DNA from: an uncultured Alphaproteobacteria bacterium
GTDB lineage: Bacteria; Pseudomonadota; Alphaproteobacteria; RF32; CAG-239
Direction: 5' to 3'
Assembly (NCBI GenBank): GCA_934270475.1
Contig: CAKQPS010000003.1
Location: 1 to 64,000, forward strand
DNA: 64,000 nt
Shown: piece by piece, positions 41,686 through 50,585 of the stretch
How positions within the stretch are numbered: the stretch's first letter is position 1
Layout of the letters: each line of letters starts with the position of its first letter
Program-made: the position numbers and the translations under genes
The notes under the pieces: generated by a model
The model's input: only the letters and a program-made list of their open reading frames with translations
Told to the model about the DNA's origin: nothing
The model's database searches: none

Positions 41686-44100
41686 ATGCTGAGAATTTTA
41701 TCATATTTAGCCAGTATGGCTTTGTTTTTTTTAATTGTTTTGGTTATTGTCATTACATACGGCATTACTAAAATCAATATAACGATTCCTGATTACCGTC
41801 AGCTGGAAACCTATGAGCCGCCGGTTACAACCCGTTTGTTTGCGGGAGATGGTCAGGTAATGATGGAATATGCTGCTGAAAAGCGTTTGTTTGTACCGAT
41901 AGAAAAAATACCGGATAAAGTTAAAAACGCGTTTATTGCTGCGGAAGATAAGCATTTTTACACTCATTCCGGCATCGACTATTTAGGAATTATCCGTGCG
42001 GTTTTGGGCAACCTGAAAAAAATCGGCACCGGACGCCGTCCGGCAGGTGCTTCCACCATTACTCAGCAAGTGGCAAAAAACTTTTTGCTGAGTTCAGAGC
42101 TTTCGTATACCCGAAAAATTAAAGAAGCGATTTTGGCACGGCGTATAGACAAAGCTTTCTCTAAAGACCATATTTTAGAGCTGTACCTGAATGAAATTTA
42201 TTTGGGTAATCGTGCTTACGGTGTTGCTGCTGCGGCTATGAACTATTTTGGCAAGTCGCTCGATGATTTGACGTTAGATGAAATTGCCTATTTGGCAGCT
42301 TTGCCGAAAGGTCCGAACAACTATAATTCTAAAACTCACTATGACGCCGCCGTTGCCCGCCGCAACTGGGTGATTTCGCGTATGGTGGAAGATGGTTATG
42401 CCGATGAAAAAGAAGCCGAAGAGGCAAAAAAACGCCCGCTGCAAGTAGTGGAATATAAAAGCGGATTCTTAAAAGATACCGAATATTACAGCGAAGAGGT
42501 GCGCCGCACCATCAGCCGCAATTTTGGCGATGAGGCGCTGTATCAAGGCGGTTTGATTGTGCGTACCACCATTGACCCTCGTTTGCAGGAAATCGCAACT
42601 AAAGCCTTGCGCAAAGGCTTGCTGGAATATGACCGCCGCCACGGCTGGCGCGGTGCCACAGCCACTATAAAAATAGATGAAAATTACAAAAAAAGCTTAG
42701 CCGAAACCAAACTTACCGGCGGTGCTGAAGAAACATGGCAAAAAGCCGTTGTGCTGAAAGTTACTAAAGATAAAGCCGAAATCGAGACTGTCGACGGTGC
42801 AAACGGTGTAATTCCGTTGTCGCTGCTGGCTTGGGCGCGGCATGCCGAAAAAGGGCAGAATATCGGACCGGTGCCGACCTCGGTTGAACAGGTTTTGCAC
42901 AAAGGCGATGTGGTTTATGTGGAAAAGACTGCCGAAAAAGATAAGGAAAATTATAACTTGCGGCAAATTCCGGAAGTTGAAGGCGGTATGGCGGTTATGG
43001 ACCCTCACACCGGCAAAGTTTTGGCTTTGGTCGGCGGATTTTCTTTTGCCAAATCGCAGTTTAACCGCGCTACTCAGGCTTATCGTCAAACCGGCTCTAC
43101 TTTCAAGCCGTTTGTATATTTGACAGCGCTGGAACTCGGCTATTCTCCGACAGATTTAATTTTGGACGCTCCGTTTGTTTTAGACCAAGGCGAGGGTATG
43201 CCGAAATGGAAACCGGTAAACTTTTCTAAAAAGTTTTACGGACTGATGACTCTGCGCCGCGGCGTTGAGCTTTCTAAAAACCTGATGACCGTGCGTTTGG
43301 CGCAGGATATCGGCATGGATAAAATCGTTGATATGTCGAAACGTATCGGCGTAAACGACCATTTGGCGCCGTATTTGTCGTCATCTTTGGGCGCGGCTGA
43401 TACGCGTGTAATCAATATGGTTGCCGCCTATTCGGTGATTGTCAACGGGGGCAAAAAAGTTCCACCGTATATGATTGAGCGCATTCAGGACCGCAAGGGA
43501 CATACAATTTACCGCCATGAACAAACTCCTTGTCCGGATTGCAACGCCGCAAAATGGGAAAATCAGCCGGTTCCTGATTTTCATGTTGAGCGTGAACAAG
43601 TGGTTGACCCATTGTCTGCATATCAGATGACCTCTATTCTTGAAGGCGTAGCCACCCGCGGCACCGGCGCCAGACTGAATGGCTTGCACCGCCACGTTGC
43701 CGGCAAAACCGGTACAACCAACGAAACTAAAGACGCATGGTTTGTGGGCTTTACTCCGGATTTAGTGGCGGGCGTTTATGTGGGCTATGATGAGCCGATT
43801 AGCTTGGGACGCGCCGAAACCGGTGCGCATGCCGCTTTGCCGATTTTCTATGACTTTATGGCAGAGGCTTTGAAAAACACGCCGGATACAAATTTCCGCA
43901 TACCGGAAGGAATTAAGCTGGTGCGTGTAAATCCACAGACCGGCAAGCCGTCGTCGCCAAGCGATTCGACCGTGATTATCGAGGCTTTAAAACCTGATTT
44001 TGAATTTAATAACAAGCAGCGCGTTATTGGCGATGATGATGACAATATTGCTGGTCCGGAAGATGATGACAGCGCTGTGCAAATGGGAGGCGAATATTAA
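41686..44100 (+). CDS. mrcA: Penicillin-binding protein 1A
   Basis: An 804-residue bifunctional class A PBP that polymerises glycan strands and cross-links peptides. One N-terminal membrane anchor (about 5-25) is followed by the GT51 glycosyltransferase domain (AAEDKHFYTHSGID near 86; GASTITQQVAKNFLL), an OB-like insert (about 315-430), and the transpeptidase domain with STFKPF (SxxK, about 470), the SxN region and KTGTTNE (about 680). The tail is acidic. The stop is only 2 bp before prfB, whose ribosome site GGGAGG lies inside this gene's end. Confidence 0.93.
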   Translation: MLRILSYLASMALFFLIVLVIVITYGITKINITIPDYRQLETYEPPVTTRLFAGDGQVMMEYAAEKRLFVPIEKIPDKVKNAFIAAEDKHFYTHSGIDYLGIIRAVLGNLKKIGTGRRPAGASTITQQVAKNFLLSSELSYTRKIKEAILARRIDKAFSKDHILELYLNEIYLGNRAYGVAAAAMNYFGKSLDDLTLDEIAYLAALPKGPNNYNSKTHYDAAVARRNWVISRMVEDGYADEKEAEEAKKRPLQVVEYKSGFLKDTEYYSEEVRRTISRNFGDEALYQGGLIVRTTIDPRLQEIATKALRKGLLEYDRRHGWRGATATIKIDENYKKSLAETKLTGGAEETWQKAVVLKVTKDKAEIETVDGANGVIPLSLLAWARHAEKGQNIGPVPTSVEQVLHKGDVVYVEKTAEKDKENYNLRQIPEVEGGMAVMDPHTGKVLALVGGFSFAKSQFNRATQAYRQTGSTFKPFVYLTALELGYSPTDLILDAPFVLDQGEGMPKWKPVNFSKKFYGLMTLRRGVELSKNLMTVRLAQDIGMDKIVDMSKRIGVNDHLAPYLSSSLGAADTRVINMVAAYSVIVNGGKKVPPYMIERIQDRKGHTIYRHEQTPCPDCNAAKWENQPVPDFHVEREQVVDPLSAYQMTSILEGVATRGTGARLNGLHRHVAGKTGTTNETKDAWFVGFTPDLVAGVYVGYDEPISLGRAETGAHAALPIFYDFMAEALKNTPDTNFRIPEGIKLVRVNPQTGKPSSPSDSTVIIEALKPDFEFNNKQRVIGDDDDNIAGPEDDDSAVQMGGEY

Positions 44101-44102
44101 AA

Positions 44103-45219
44103 ATGAAAGCCGAATTTTATAATTTAATCAATGAAATCAAGCAATCCTTAGCATTGCTGAGGAGGTCTCTTTGACTATGACAATGCTGTGCAGCGCCGCG
44201 AGGAGCTGGAAGCCTTGTCCGCCGACCCCAATCTTTGGGATAATCAGGAAAAAGCCCAAAAGCTAATGAGTGAAAAAAACACTTTGGAAGCTTCATTAGA
44301 CGCTTACGACGGCTATGTAAAATCATTGGACGACTATGCCGAAATGGTGGAATTTGCCGAAAGCGAAAATGATGAGGCTATGCTTAGCGAGCTGCAGCAT
44401 AATTTAGATGAACTGCAGGCAACGGTTAAGCACGCCGAGCTTGAAGCTTTGCTTTCCGGCGAAGCCGATGCTAATGACACCTATTTGGAAGTTCATGCCG
44501 GCAGCGGCGGCACCGAGGCGATGGATTGGGCGCAGATGCTTTTGCGTATGTACACGCGTTGGGCTGAAACTCATCACTATAAGGTTGAATATATAGAAGA
44601 AACCGAAGGCGAAGTCGCCGGCTTGAAATCTGCAACTATCAAAATCAGCGGACACAACGCTTACGGCTGGCTGAAGTCGGAAAGCGGCGTGCATCGCTTG
44701 GTGCGTATTTCACCGTTTGACAGCGCCGCCCGCCGCCATACCAGCTTTGCTTCTATCGGCGTCTATCCGGTAGTTGATGATAATATTCAAATTGAAATAA
44801 ATGAAGCTGATTGCCGTATTGATACTTATCGTGCTTCCGGTGCCGGCGGTCAACATATTAACAAAACGGATTCGGCGGTGCGTATTACCCATATTCCGAC
44901 CGGTATTGTCGTTTCCAGCCAAACCCAGCGTTCGCAATTTCAAAACCGCGATAACTGTTGGAAAATGCTGCGGGCGCGCTTATATGAAAGAGAAATGCAA
45001 AAGCGTGCCGATAAAGCGCATGAAGTGCGTGACAATCAAGGTGATAATGGCTGGGGTTTCCAAATTCGCTCTTATGTTTTGCAGCCGTACCGCTTGATAA
45101 AAGATTTGCGTACCGATGCCGAAACCGCCGATGTAAAAGGCGTATTGGACGGTGATATAGATTTGTTCTTGTCGGCAGCGCTGGCGCAAAAAATACAAAA
45201 TGACACTACAGCCGCTTAG
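44103..45219 (+). CDS. prfB: Peptide chain release factor 2 with programmed +1 frameshift
   Basis: RF2 ends translation at UGA and UAA. The gene opens with 23 codons from ATG 44103 and then meets an in-frame TGA at 44172 in the classic context AGG AGG TCT CTT TGA C: an internal Shine-Dalgarno-like AGGAGG upstream of the slippery CTT. A +1 shift continues as GAC TAT GAC to the main frame, giving 371 residues. RF2 signatures are present: SPFDSAARRHTSF (with the SPF anticodon tripeptide) and the catalytic GAGGQHIN. When RF2 is scarce, slow termination at TGA favours the shift, giving self-regulation. It lies between PBP1A and the AsmA-like gene in one operon. Confidence 0.95.
44160..44175 (+). 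promoter_or_regulatory. prfB programmed frameshift site
   Basis: AGGAGG TCT CTT TGA C: stimulatory Shine-Dalgarno-like hexamer at 44160-44165, slippery CTT at 44169-44171, and the in-frame stop TGA at 44172-44174 followed by C. Confidence 0.95.
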
Positions 45220-45231
45220 TTTGGAAAAATA

Positions 45232-48200
45232 ATGAAAAAACTGTCGCCGCAATCATATTTCTTTCGTAAAGCCATAGATTTTTTTATGGTTGGAATGTTA
45301 GTGGTCGTGCTTTTATTTTTTTGGACATTATATAAAGGTCCGATTTCCGTTCCATATTTAAAACCGTATATTATTCAGGCTTTGAACTATGATGAAAGCG
45401 ATTACAGCGTTGGTTTGGGCAAAGTTAATTTGGAGCTGGTGCGTTCGGTGCAGCCGCTGCGCATTACCGCTGAAGATATTAACCTTAAAAAGAAGGACGG
45501 AACTTTTGCCATCAGTGCGCCGAAGCTTTATTTGTCGTTCAGTCTGCGTGCTTTGCTGAAGGGTATTATTGCTCCAAGCGATGTCAGCTTGGATAATCCG
45601 ACTGTTTATATTTTTGCCGATTATGGGGTGGAAAAAGAGCATATCGACGAGGCAAACAAAAAGAAATTGGCGTTTTATGTCGACAAGTTCAAGGATTTTC
45701 TGAACAATTATAATTCACCGGAAAAAATTTATCCGGAAAGCTATGTCAATAATATCAATATTAAAGGCGCCGAAGTGGAATTTCATGAAGTTGACTTGGG
45801 GCGCAAATGGATGCTTTCGGATTTGAACTTTGAGTTCAGCCGCAATTTGGTTAATTTGGAGCTTAATGCCGACGCTTTGGTTAACCTTAACGATAAAGTT
45901 GCATCGGTTGGTTTTGAAAGCGAATATCATGCTTCCAGCGATAAGTTGGATTTGGAAGTTTATTTTTCCGATTTGATTTTATCGGATATTATGAGCAGTT
46001 TGGATACGCAGCCGGCAGAAAATGAAACGCCGCTGCAGTTTAGCATAAATGTGCCGGTTAACGGTAAAATTGATACGGAAATAGATGTTTCGGATATTTT
46101 GCAGCATCCGGAAAATGCCGCTGCATATTTGAGCGACGCCGTCAAAAAAATCAACTTTGAGCTGGACGGCGGTCACGGCTATGTAGCTTTTGATAATGAT
46201 GAAAAGTACAATTATGAAATAGATGAAATGGTGCTTGCCGGAGAGCTGACCGGCGGTTTTGACGAGCTGAATATTAAAAACGCCGATTTCAAAATGGGCG
46301 GACAGACAGCGCAAATCAGTTTTGCCGCCAAGGGGTTGGAAAACTATTATTTGGAACATTCGCTAGAAGGCGTGACCGCTGAATTTACAGCAAAAATTGA
46401 TGAATTTTCTTTAGAATATTTATCCCGTTTTTGGCCTAGATATTTAGCCGAGCCGGCTTGGCAATGGTGCAAGGACGGTTTGACCGGCGGACAGGCGAAA
46501 AACGGCAAGTTTGTCTTTAAGTTTGGCTATGACAATAAAGCAAAGTCTTTCGGCTTGCTGAATTTAGATGGTGTTGCCGATTTGGAAGACGGCGATTTGC
46601 ACTATTTAGACGGTATGCCTGATGTGCATAATGTTTACGGTCAAGCCAAATTCAGCATGCAGAATATTTCCATTGATGTAGATAAAGGCGTAAGCGACGG
46701 CGTTATCATTACCGGTGGCAATGTCAACATTTATGACTTGCACAAAGACGACAACTTTATTTCTATAAATCTTATCGGTAACTCCAGCATTACCGACGCG
46801 CTGAATTTAATCAATAATCCGCCTTTGAAAATCGCCGCCGGCATGGGCGTTGATCCTAAAACAATTCACGGCAATGTTGATGTGCAGCTGAAATTGGACT
46901 TTGAACTGAAACAGGATTTAGACAGCGATGACATAAAAGTTGAAGTCAAGGCAGATTTGCACGATGTTTCTAATTCTGACTTTGTGCCAGGGCATACTCT
47001 GTCGGCGCAGAATTTGCTGCTGTTGGTTAACTCTGCCGGCTGGAGCCTGAGCGGTGAGGCAGATTATGACGCTTTGCCGATAAATCTTGCCATAAATGAA
47101 AAATTTGCCGAGAAAAAATATAAGAGCAAATGCCATATTTCTTTCAAGCTTGATGACGCGGCTAAAAAAGCCTTGGGTTTGGATTGGGCGGTTTTGCAGG
47201 CGCCGAATATTTCCGGCTATGCTTTGGTTGACGCAGATATAACTGTGCATCAAAATGATGAAATCTCCGTAAAAGTCAATGCAGATTTGAAAAACACGGC
47301 GATTGACTTTGCTTATTTAGGCTTTGTTAAGCCGCTGAACCAAAACGCCAACGCTAGTGCAGATGTTACTTTGCTGAAAGATAAAGTAAAATCGGTTAAA
47401 AATCTGAAACTGCAAAAATCCGGTTTTAATATTGTCGGCGATTTAACTATGTATGCAAACGGCAGAGTGAAGTCGGTGGATATCAGCCAAATCAAAGGAC
47501 CTAAAACCTCGGCGCGCGCCAAAGTCAGCCTGAGTGATTCGCCAAATCCGTGGCTGAAGGTAGAAATTTCCGGTTTAAGCTATGATTTATCGCCGTTTTT
47601 TGAACAGGCTAAAAGCAAACATCAGAAAAATAGCAAACAGCTGCCGGTGCAGGAAAATGATGACGACGGTTTGGAAAAGGCTAACAATACCGACATATTT
47701 ATGACCGTAAACAGCTTGTGGACCAATAACACCACGCCGATTCAAAACTTTGCGGGCAGCGCTAAAATCCGTAAAGGAATTGGTATGGAAGAGCTGCACA
47801 TGGTCGGCAACTATGGCATTGACAAGTCTATTAAATTAAAGCTGGACTATATTCCGAAAGGCAATAAAGAGCATTATCTTTCTATTGACAGTAACAACGC
47901 CGGCAGCACATTTAAGGTTTTGCGGCTTTATGACAATATGGTGGGCGGAACTATGAAGATTGAAGCGCGCCGCCAAGCCGATAAAAAGTTTATCGGACAT
48001 ATGCAGGTGCGTGATTTCAGCATTCAAAATGCTCCGGTGGTGGCAAAACTTTTGAGCGTGGCGTCCTTTACCGGTATGTTGGATTTACTGAAAGGCGATG
48101 GTTTGACCTTTACGCACTTTAACGCGCCGTTTGAGTATCAATATAAAATATTGACCCTGAAACAGGCTAAGGCCGAGGGCAATGTGGTGGGTATTACCAC

Positions 48201-48468
48201 TAACGGCACCTATAACCGCGCTACCGATGATATTAAAATGAACGGCGTGATTGCTCCGGCGTATAGCATTAACCGCTTTTTGGGCAAAATTCCGGTTGTC
48301 GGCAATCTGCTTGCCAGCAAAGACGGTACTATTTTTGCCGCAACTTACAAAATTACCGGTAACGCCGACGATGCAAAAGTTGATATAAATTCTTTGTCTA
48401 TGCTCAGCCCTAACTCATTAAAGGAATGGTATGCAAAAAACTTTGGCGACGGCACAAGCGGATACTAA
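45232..48468 (+). CDS. AsmA-like giant membrane protein (YhdP/DUF3971 type)
   Basis: 1078 residues with one N-terminal membrane anchor (about 15-35) and a very long periplasmic beta-rich part. YhdP-class AsmA-like proteins are bridge-like lipid-transfer proteins that move phospholipids to the outer membrane. The N-terminal segment LRITAEDINLKKKDG and the late C-terminal domain (TGMLDLLKGDGLTFTHFNAPF, VVGITTNGTYN, IPVVGNLL) match the family's AsmA-2-like end. It lies 12 bp behind prfB. Its 3' end overlaps the HAD gene by 38 bp. Confidence 0.8.
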   Translation: MKKLSPQSYFFRKAIDFFMVGMLVVVLLFFWTLYKGPISVPYLKPYIIQALNYDESDYSVGLGKVNLELVRSVQPLRITAEDINLKKKDGTFAISAPKLYLSFSLRALLKGIIAPSDVSLDNPTVYIFADYGVEKEHIDEANKKKLAFYVDKFKDFLNNYNSPEKIYPESYVNNINIKGAEVEFHEVDLGRKWMLSDLNFEFSRNLVNLELNADALVNLNDKVASVGFESEYHASSDKLDLEVYFSDLILSDIMSSLDTQPAENETPLQFSINVPVNGKIDTEIDVSDILQHPENAAAYLSDAVKKINFELDGGHGYVAFDNDEKYNYEIDEMVLAGELTGGFDELNIKNADFKMGGQTAQISFAAKGLENYYLEHSLEGVTAEFTAKIDEFSLEYLSRFWPRYLAEPAWQWCKDGLTGGQAKNGKFVFKFGYDNKAKSFGLLNLDGVADLEDGDLHYLDGMPDVHNVYGQAKFSMQNISIDVDKGVSDGVIITGGNVNIYDLHKDDNFISINLIGNSSITDALNLINNPPLKIAAGMGVDPKTIHGNVDVQLKLDFELKQDLDSDDIKVEVKADLHDVSNSDFVPGHTLSAQNLLLLVNSAGWSLSGEADYDALPINLAINEKFAEKKYKSKCHISFKLDDAAKKALGLDWAVLQAPNISGYALVDADITVHQNDEISVKVNADLKNTAIDFAYLGFVKPLNQNANASADVTLLKDKVKSVKNLKLQKSGFNIVGDLTMYANGRVKSVDISQIKGPKTSARAKVSLSDSPNPWLKVEISGLSYDLSPFFEQAKSKHQKNSKQLPVQENDDDGLEKANNTDIFMTVNSLWTNNTTPIQNFAGSAKIRKGIGMEELHMVGNYGIDKSIKLKLDYIPKGNKEHYLSIDSNNAGSTFKVLRLYDNMVGGTMKIEARRQADKKFIGHMQVRDFSIQNAPVVAKLLSVASFTGMLDLLKGDGLTFTHFNAPFEYQYKILTLKQAKAEGNVVGITTNGTYNRATDDIKMNGVIAPAYSINRFLGKIPVVGNLLASKDGTIFAATYKITGNADDAKVDINSLSMLSPNSLKEWYAKNFGDGTSGY

Positions 48469-48928
48469 ACCCAAAATCGGCGTGGATTTTCATGGGGTGA
48501 TAAATACCAAACCGGATTTTTTTCAGGAATTTTGCCGTGAAGCCTTAAAAATCGGCTTAGAAGTTTATATTATCAGCGGCGGACCGCGAGAAACGATTTT
48601 AGCCTATTTAAATCAATATCAAATTCCCTATACCAAACTTTGGTGCATATATGATTATTACGAGCAGCGGCATCAGGTGGAATTTTATGACGACGGTTCG
48701 TTTCATATTGACAATGAGCTGTGGAACAAAGCCAAGGCTGAATATTGCAAAGAGCAGAATATTTGCGTGCATATTGATGACAGCGCTATTTACGGCAGGG
48801 AGTTTGCCACGCCTTATTGCCGCTATGACGAACAATCAAACAGCTGTATTTTGAACGGCAATAAAATTTCGTTAGAAAATCCGGCGCAGGCTTTGCAGCA
48901 AATTTTAGCATATTGCCAGCAAAAATAA
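48431..48928 (+). CDS. HAD-superfamily-like hydrolase
   Basis: A 165-residue protein with HAD-type phosphatase features: motif I VDFHGVINT (about 17-25), where the first Asp would be the nucleophile but the usual second Asp is His; motif II IISGGPRE (about 48-55); and a late acidic pair HIDDSAIYG (about 117-125). Substrate unknown. It starts inside the AsmA-like gene (38-bp overlap, different frame) with AAAGGA 6 bp before the ATG, so the overlap looks real. Confidence 0.65.
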   Translation: MQKTLATAQADTKPKIGVDFHGVINTKPDFFQEFCREALKIGLEVYIISGGPRETILAYLNQYQIPYTKLWCIYDYYEQRHQVEFYDDGSFHIDNELWNKAKAEYCKEQNICVHIDDSAIYGREFATPYCRYDEQSNSCILNGNKISLENPAQALQQILAYCQQK

Positions 48929-49002
48929 ACTTTCCTCTTTCAGAATTTTTTTAGCAGCCTTATTGCAGCTAGGCAGCGTCTACAGTATTTGAGTGTCAAA
49001 AA

Positions 49003-49035
49003 GTGTGTAAAAAAAACGACCGTTTTTTTACACAA
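49003..49035 (+). terminator. Terminator-like hairpin after the HAD gene
   Basis: The stem GTGTGTAAAAAAAACG / CGTTTTTTTACACA with a 2-nt loop resembles the terminator at 21963-22003. The leader of the broken pilin-like gene starts directly behind it. Confidence 0.6.
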
Positions 49036-49520
49036 ATGAGGAAATACAAGGTGTTGAGAGGTCTAGAATTTTTAATAAAAAAGAGCTGGGAAAGAGTAAG
49101 TGGAGAAACTAAGCTAACGCCTCCAGCACTATCGTCATTGCGAGCGCAGCGAAGCAATCCAATAACCTCGCCCCTTGCGGGAGAGGTCAACACGAAGTGT
49201 TAGGTGAGGGGTAATAATATGGGCGCAGTATGATTGAGATGCTGGGCGTGCTGGCAATCATCGCTGTGCTGTCGGTCGGCGGTATTGCCGGTTACACCAA
49301 AGCCATGGAAAGATATAAACTTATTAAATACCACGAGGGAATAGTGGAACTGGTTTCTAACTTTATTCATAATTATCGCGCTTGGGGCAGTCATTATTGT
49401 AAAGATGGCGAAGCGTGCCTGAGCAGCTTAACCATAAACGACATTTACGAGATTTGTTATTATTACAAGGACAAACCGGATACGTATAAATATGCTATAC
49501 AGTTTGTTTTCAAAAACTAA
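49036..49520 (+). pseudogene. Second pilin-like gene with broken leader
   Basis: A leader frame (ATG 49036, or GTG 49051 behind GAGGAAA) resembles the leader of the 36-kb pilin-like gene in layout but ends at a TAG (49201). The body begins in another frame with GRSMIEMLGVLAIIAVLS (from 49221), preceded in its own frame by two TAA codons. If translation begins at the ATG at 49230, a 96-residue product is possible, lacking the Gly needed for prepilin cleavage. The last part has three cysteines (HYCKDGEACL, EICYYY). A dispersed repeat (49134-49212) fills the junction, as in the 36-kb gene. Confidence 0.6.
49134..49212. repeat. Dispersed repeat with CGTCATTGCGAGCG start
   Basis: CGTCATTGCGAGCGCAGCGA, then AGCAATCC, is a repeat phrase seen in many bacterial genomes. 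It is followed by CTCGCCCCTTGCGGGAGAGG, GTTAGGTGAGGGG. It sits just before the GRSMIE codons of the broken pilin-like gene. Only one copy is seen in the window. Confidence 0.5.
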
Positions 49521-49522
49521 AT

Positions 49523-49553
49523 AAAAGCCGATAGTTCAGAGCTATCGGCTTTT
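49523..49553. terminator. Bidirectional terminator
   Basis: The perfect stem AAAAGCCGATAG / CTATCGGCTTTT with loop TTCAGAG lies between the pilin-like remnant and the converging nagB-like gene, with T-rich flanks on both strands. Confidence 0.8.
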
Positions 49554-49559
49554 AGATTT

Positions 49560-50354
49560 TTAAGAAAAATTATTTTTTTCCAATTCAGCAAAATATTGCA
49601 CCGTTTCTTGCGAAAGCTGTTCGGTTGCCGCTTTATCGCAGGCAATGATACCGTGCTGATGGTGCTGCAGAGCGGTGATAGGCCAAACATGGGAAACATA
49701 GCCTTCAATCGCATGCTGCACGGCTTGAGCCTTTTTAGCACCGCTGGCTAAAATCAAAACTTCTTCCGCTTCCATCATGGTTTCGATACCGATAGTCAGC
49801 GCCACAGTCGGAACTTTGCTTACGTCATTGCCAAAAAAGCGGGAGTTGGCGCGCAAAGTGCTTGGTGCCAAAAGTTTGGCTCTAGTGCGGGAGTTTAGCG
49901 AAGAATACGGCTCGTTTAAAGCTATATGCCCGTCTTCGCCCACGCCACCGATAAATAGGTTCGCGCCGCCGCAGTCTTTCAGTGCTTTTTCATAGGTTGC
50001 ACATTCTTTAGAAAAGTTTGTGGTTAAACCGTTTAAAAAATGCACGTGTTCTTTTTTGACATTTACAAATTTCAAAAATTTATCCCACAAGGCATATTGA
50101 AATCCGCGCTCATCGCCGGCGCCGACGCCGACATATTCGCAGGTGCCGAAAAATATGACATTTTCAAATGAAATTTTGCCTTCTTTGTAATATTTAGCTA
50201 AAACGCTAAACATACCAAGCGGCGTAGAGCCGGACGGCAAGCCCAAAACAAACGGCTTTTTCGGGGTAGGGCGGTGTTTGTTGATTCTATAAACGACATA
50301 ATCTGCCGCCCAAGAAGATAAATCTTCGTATGTAGGTTTTATAACAACGCGCAT
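49560..50354 (-). CDS. nagB: Glucosamine-6-phosphate deaminase-like protein with Cys at the catalytic Asp72 position
   Basis: 264 residues, alignable with NagB over the whole length without large gaps: PFVLGLPSGSTPLGMF (about 34-49, phosphate loop), GGVGEDGHIALNEPYSSL with the catalytic Asp-x-His...Glu set (about 136-153), RTRAKLL and NSRFF. NagB converts glucosamine-6-phosphate to fructose-6-phosphate and ammonia. The loop that should read NMDEYVG reads GTCEYVG, so the residue at position 72 is Cys instead of the proton-shuttling Asp, and the next loop (GAGDERGF) differs. It may be a weak or altered-specificity enzyme. AAAGGAG precedes the ATG; it is the third gene behind the MORN and slyX genes. 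Confidence 0.8.
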   Translation of the reverse strand: MRVVIKPTYEDLSSWAADYVVYRINKHRPTPKKPFVLGLPSGSTPLGMFSVLAKYYKEGKISFENVIFFGTCEYVGVGAGDERGFQYALWDKFLKFVNVKKEHVHFLNGLTTNFSKECATYEKALKDCGGANLFIGGVGEDGHIALNEPYSSLNSRTRAKLLAPSTLRANSRFFGNDVSKVPTVALTIGIETMMEAEEVLILASGAKKAQAVQHAIEGYVSHVWPITALQHHQHGIIACDKAATEQLSQETVQYFAELEKNNFS

Positions 50355-50366
50355 TTTATTTCTCCT

Positions 50367-50576
50367 TTAATAGTGCGGCGGAGGTGTTTCTTCGCTCTGC
50401 GGTTTAACAATATCCTGCGACAGCATACTTTTCAGCAAAGCATTTTGCGCTGTCAAAGTATCTATGATTTTTCCTTGTTTAACCACCATTTCGCTTAAAT
50501 CGTCCAAAGCTTTTTGCTGGTTGTCAAGTGTCATTTCAATAGCTATCAAACGCTGATTTATTTCCAAATCTATCAT
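50367..50576 (-). CDS. slyX: SlyX family protein
   Basis: 69 residues, a short coiled coil ending in the family's typical PPPHY. SlyX proteins are small, widespread and of unknown function. AGGAG precedes the ATG. It lies 9 bp behind the MORN-repeat gene and 12 bp before the nagB-like gene. Confidence 0.85.
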   Translation of the reverse strand: MIDLEINQRLIAIEMTLDNQQKALDDLSEMVVKQGKIIDTLTAQNALLKSMLSQDIVKPQSEETPPPHY

Positions 50577-50585
50577 AGTTTGCTC

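Noticed and set aside
44188..45219. Start of prfB at 44188.
   Set aside because: The programmed frameshift upstream gives a longer, standard RF2 N-terminus.
49230..49520. An intact small pilin gene starting at 49230.
   Set aside because: The glycine needed for processing lies upstream of that ATG, and its frame is closed by two TAA codons; the leader frame is separate.
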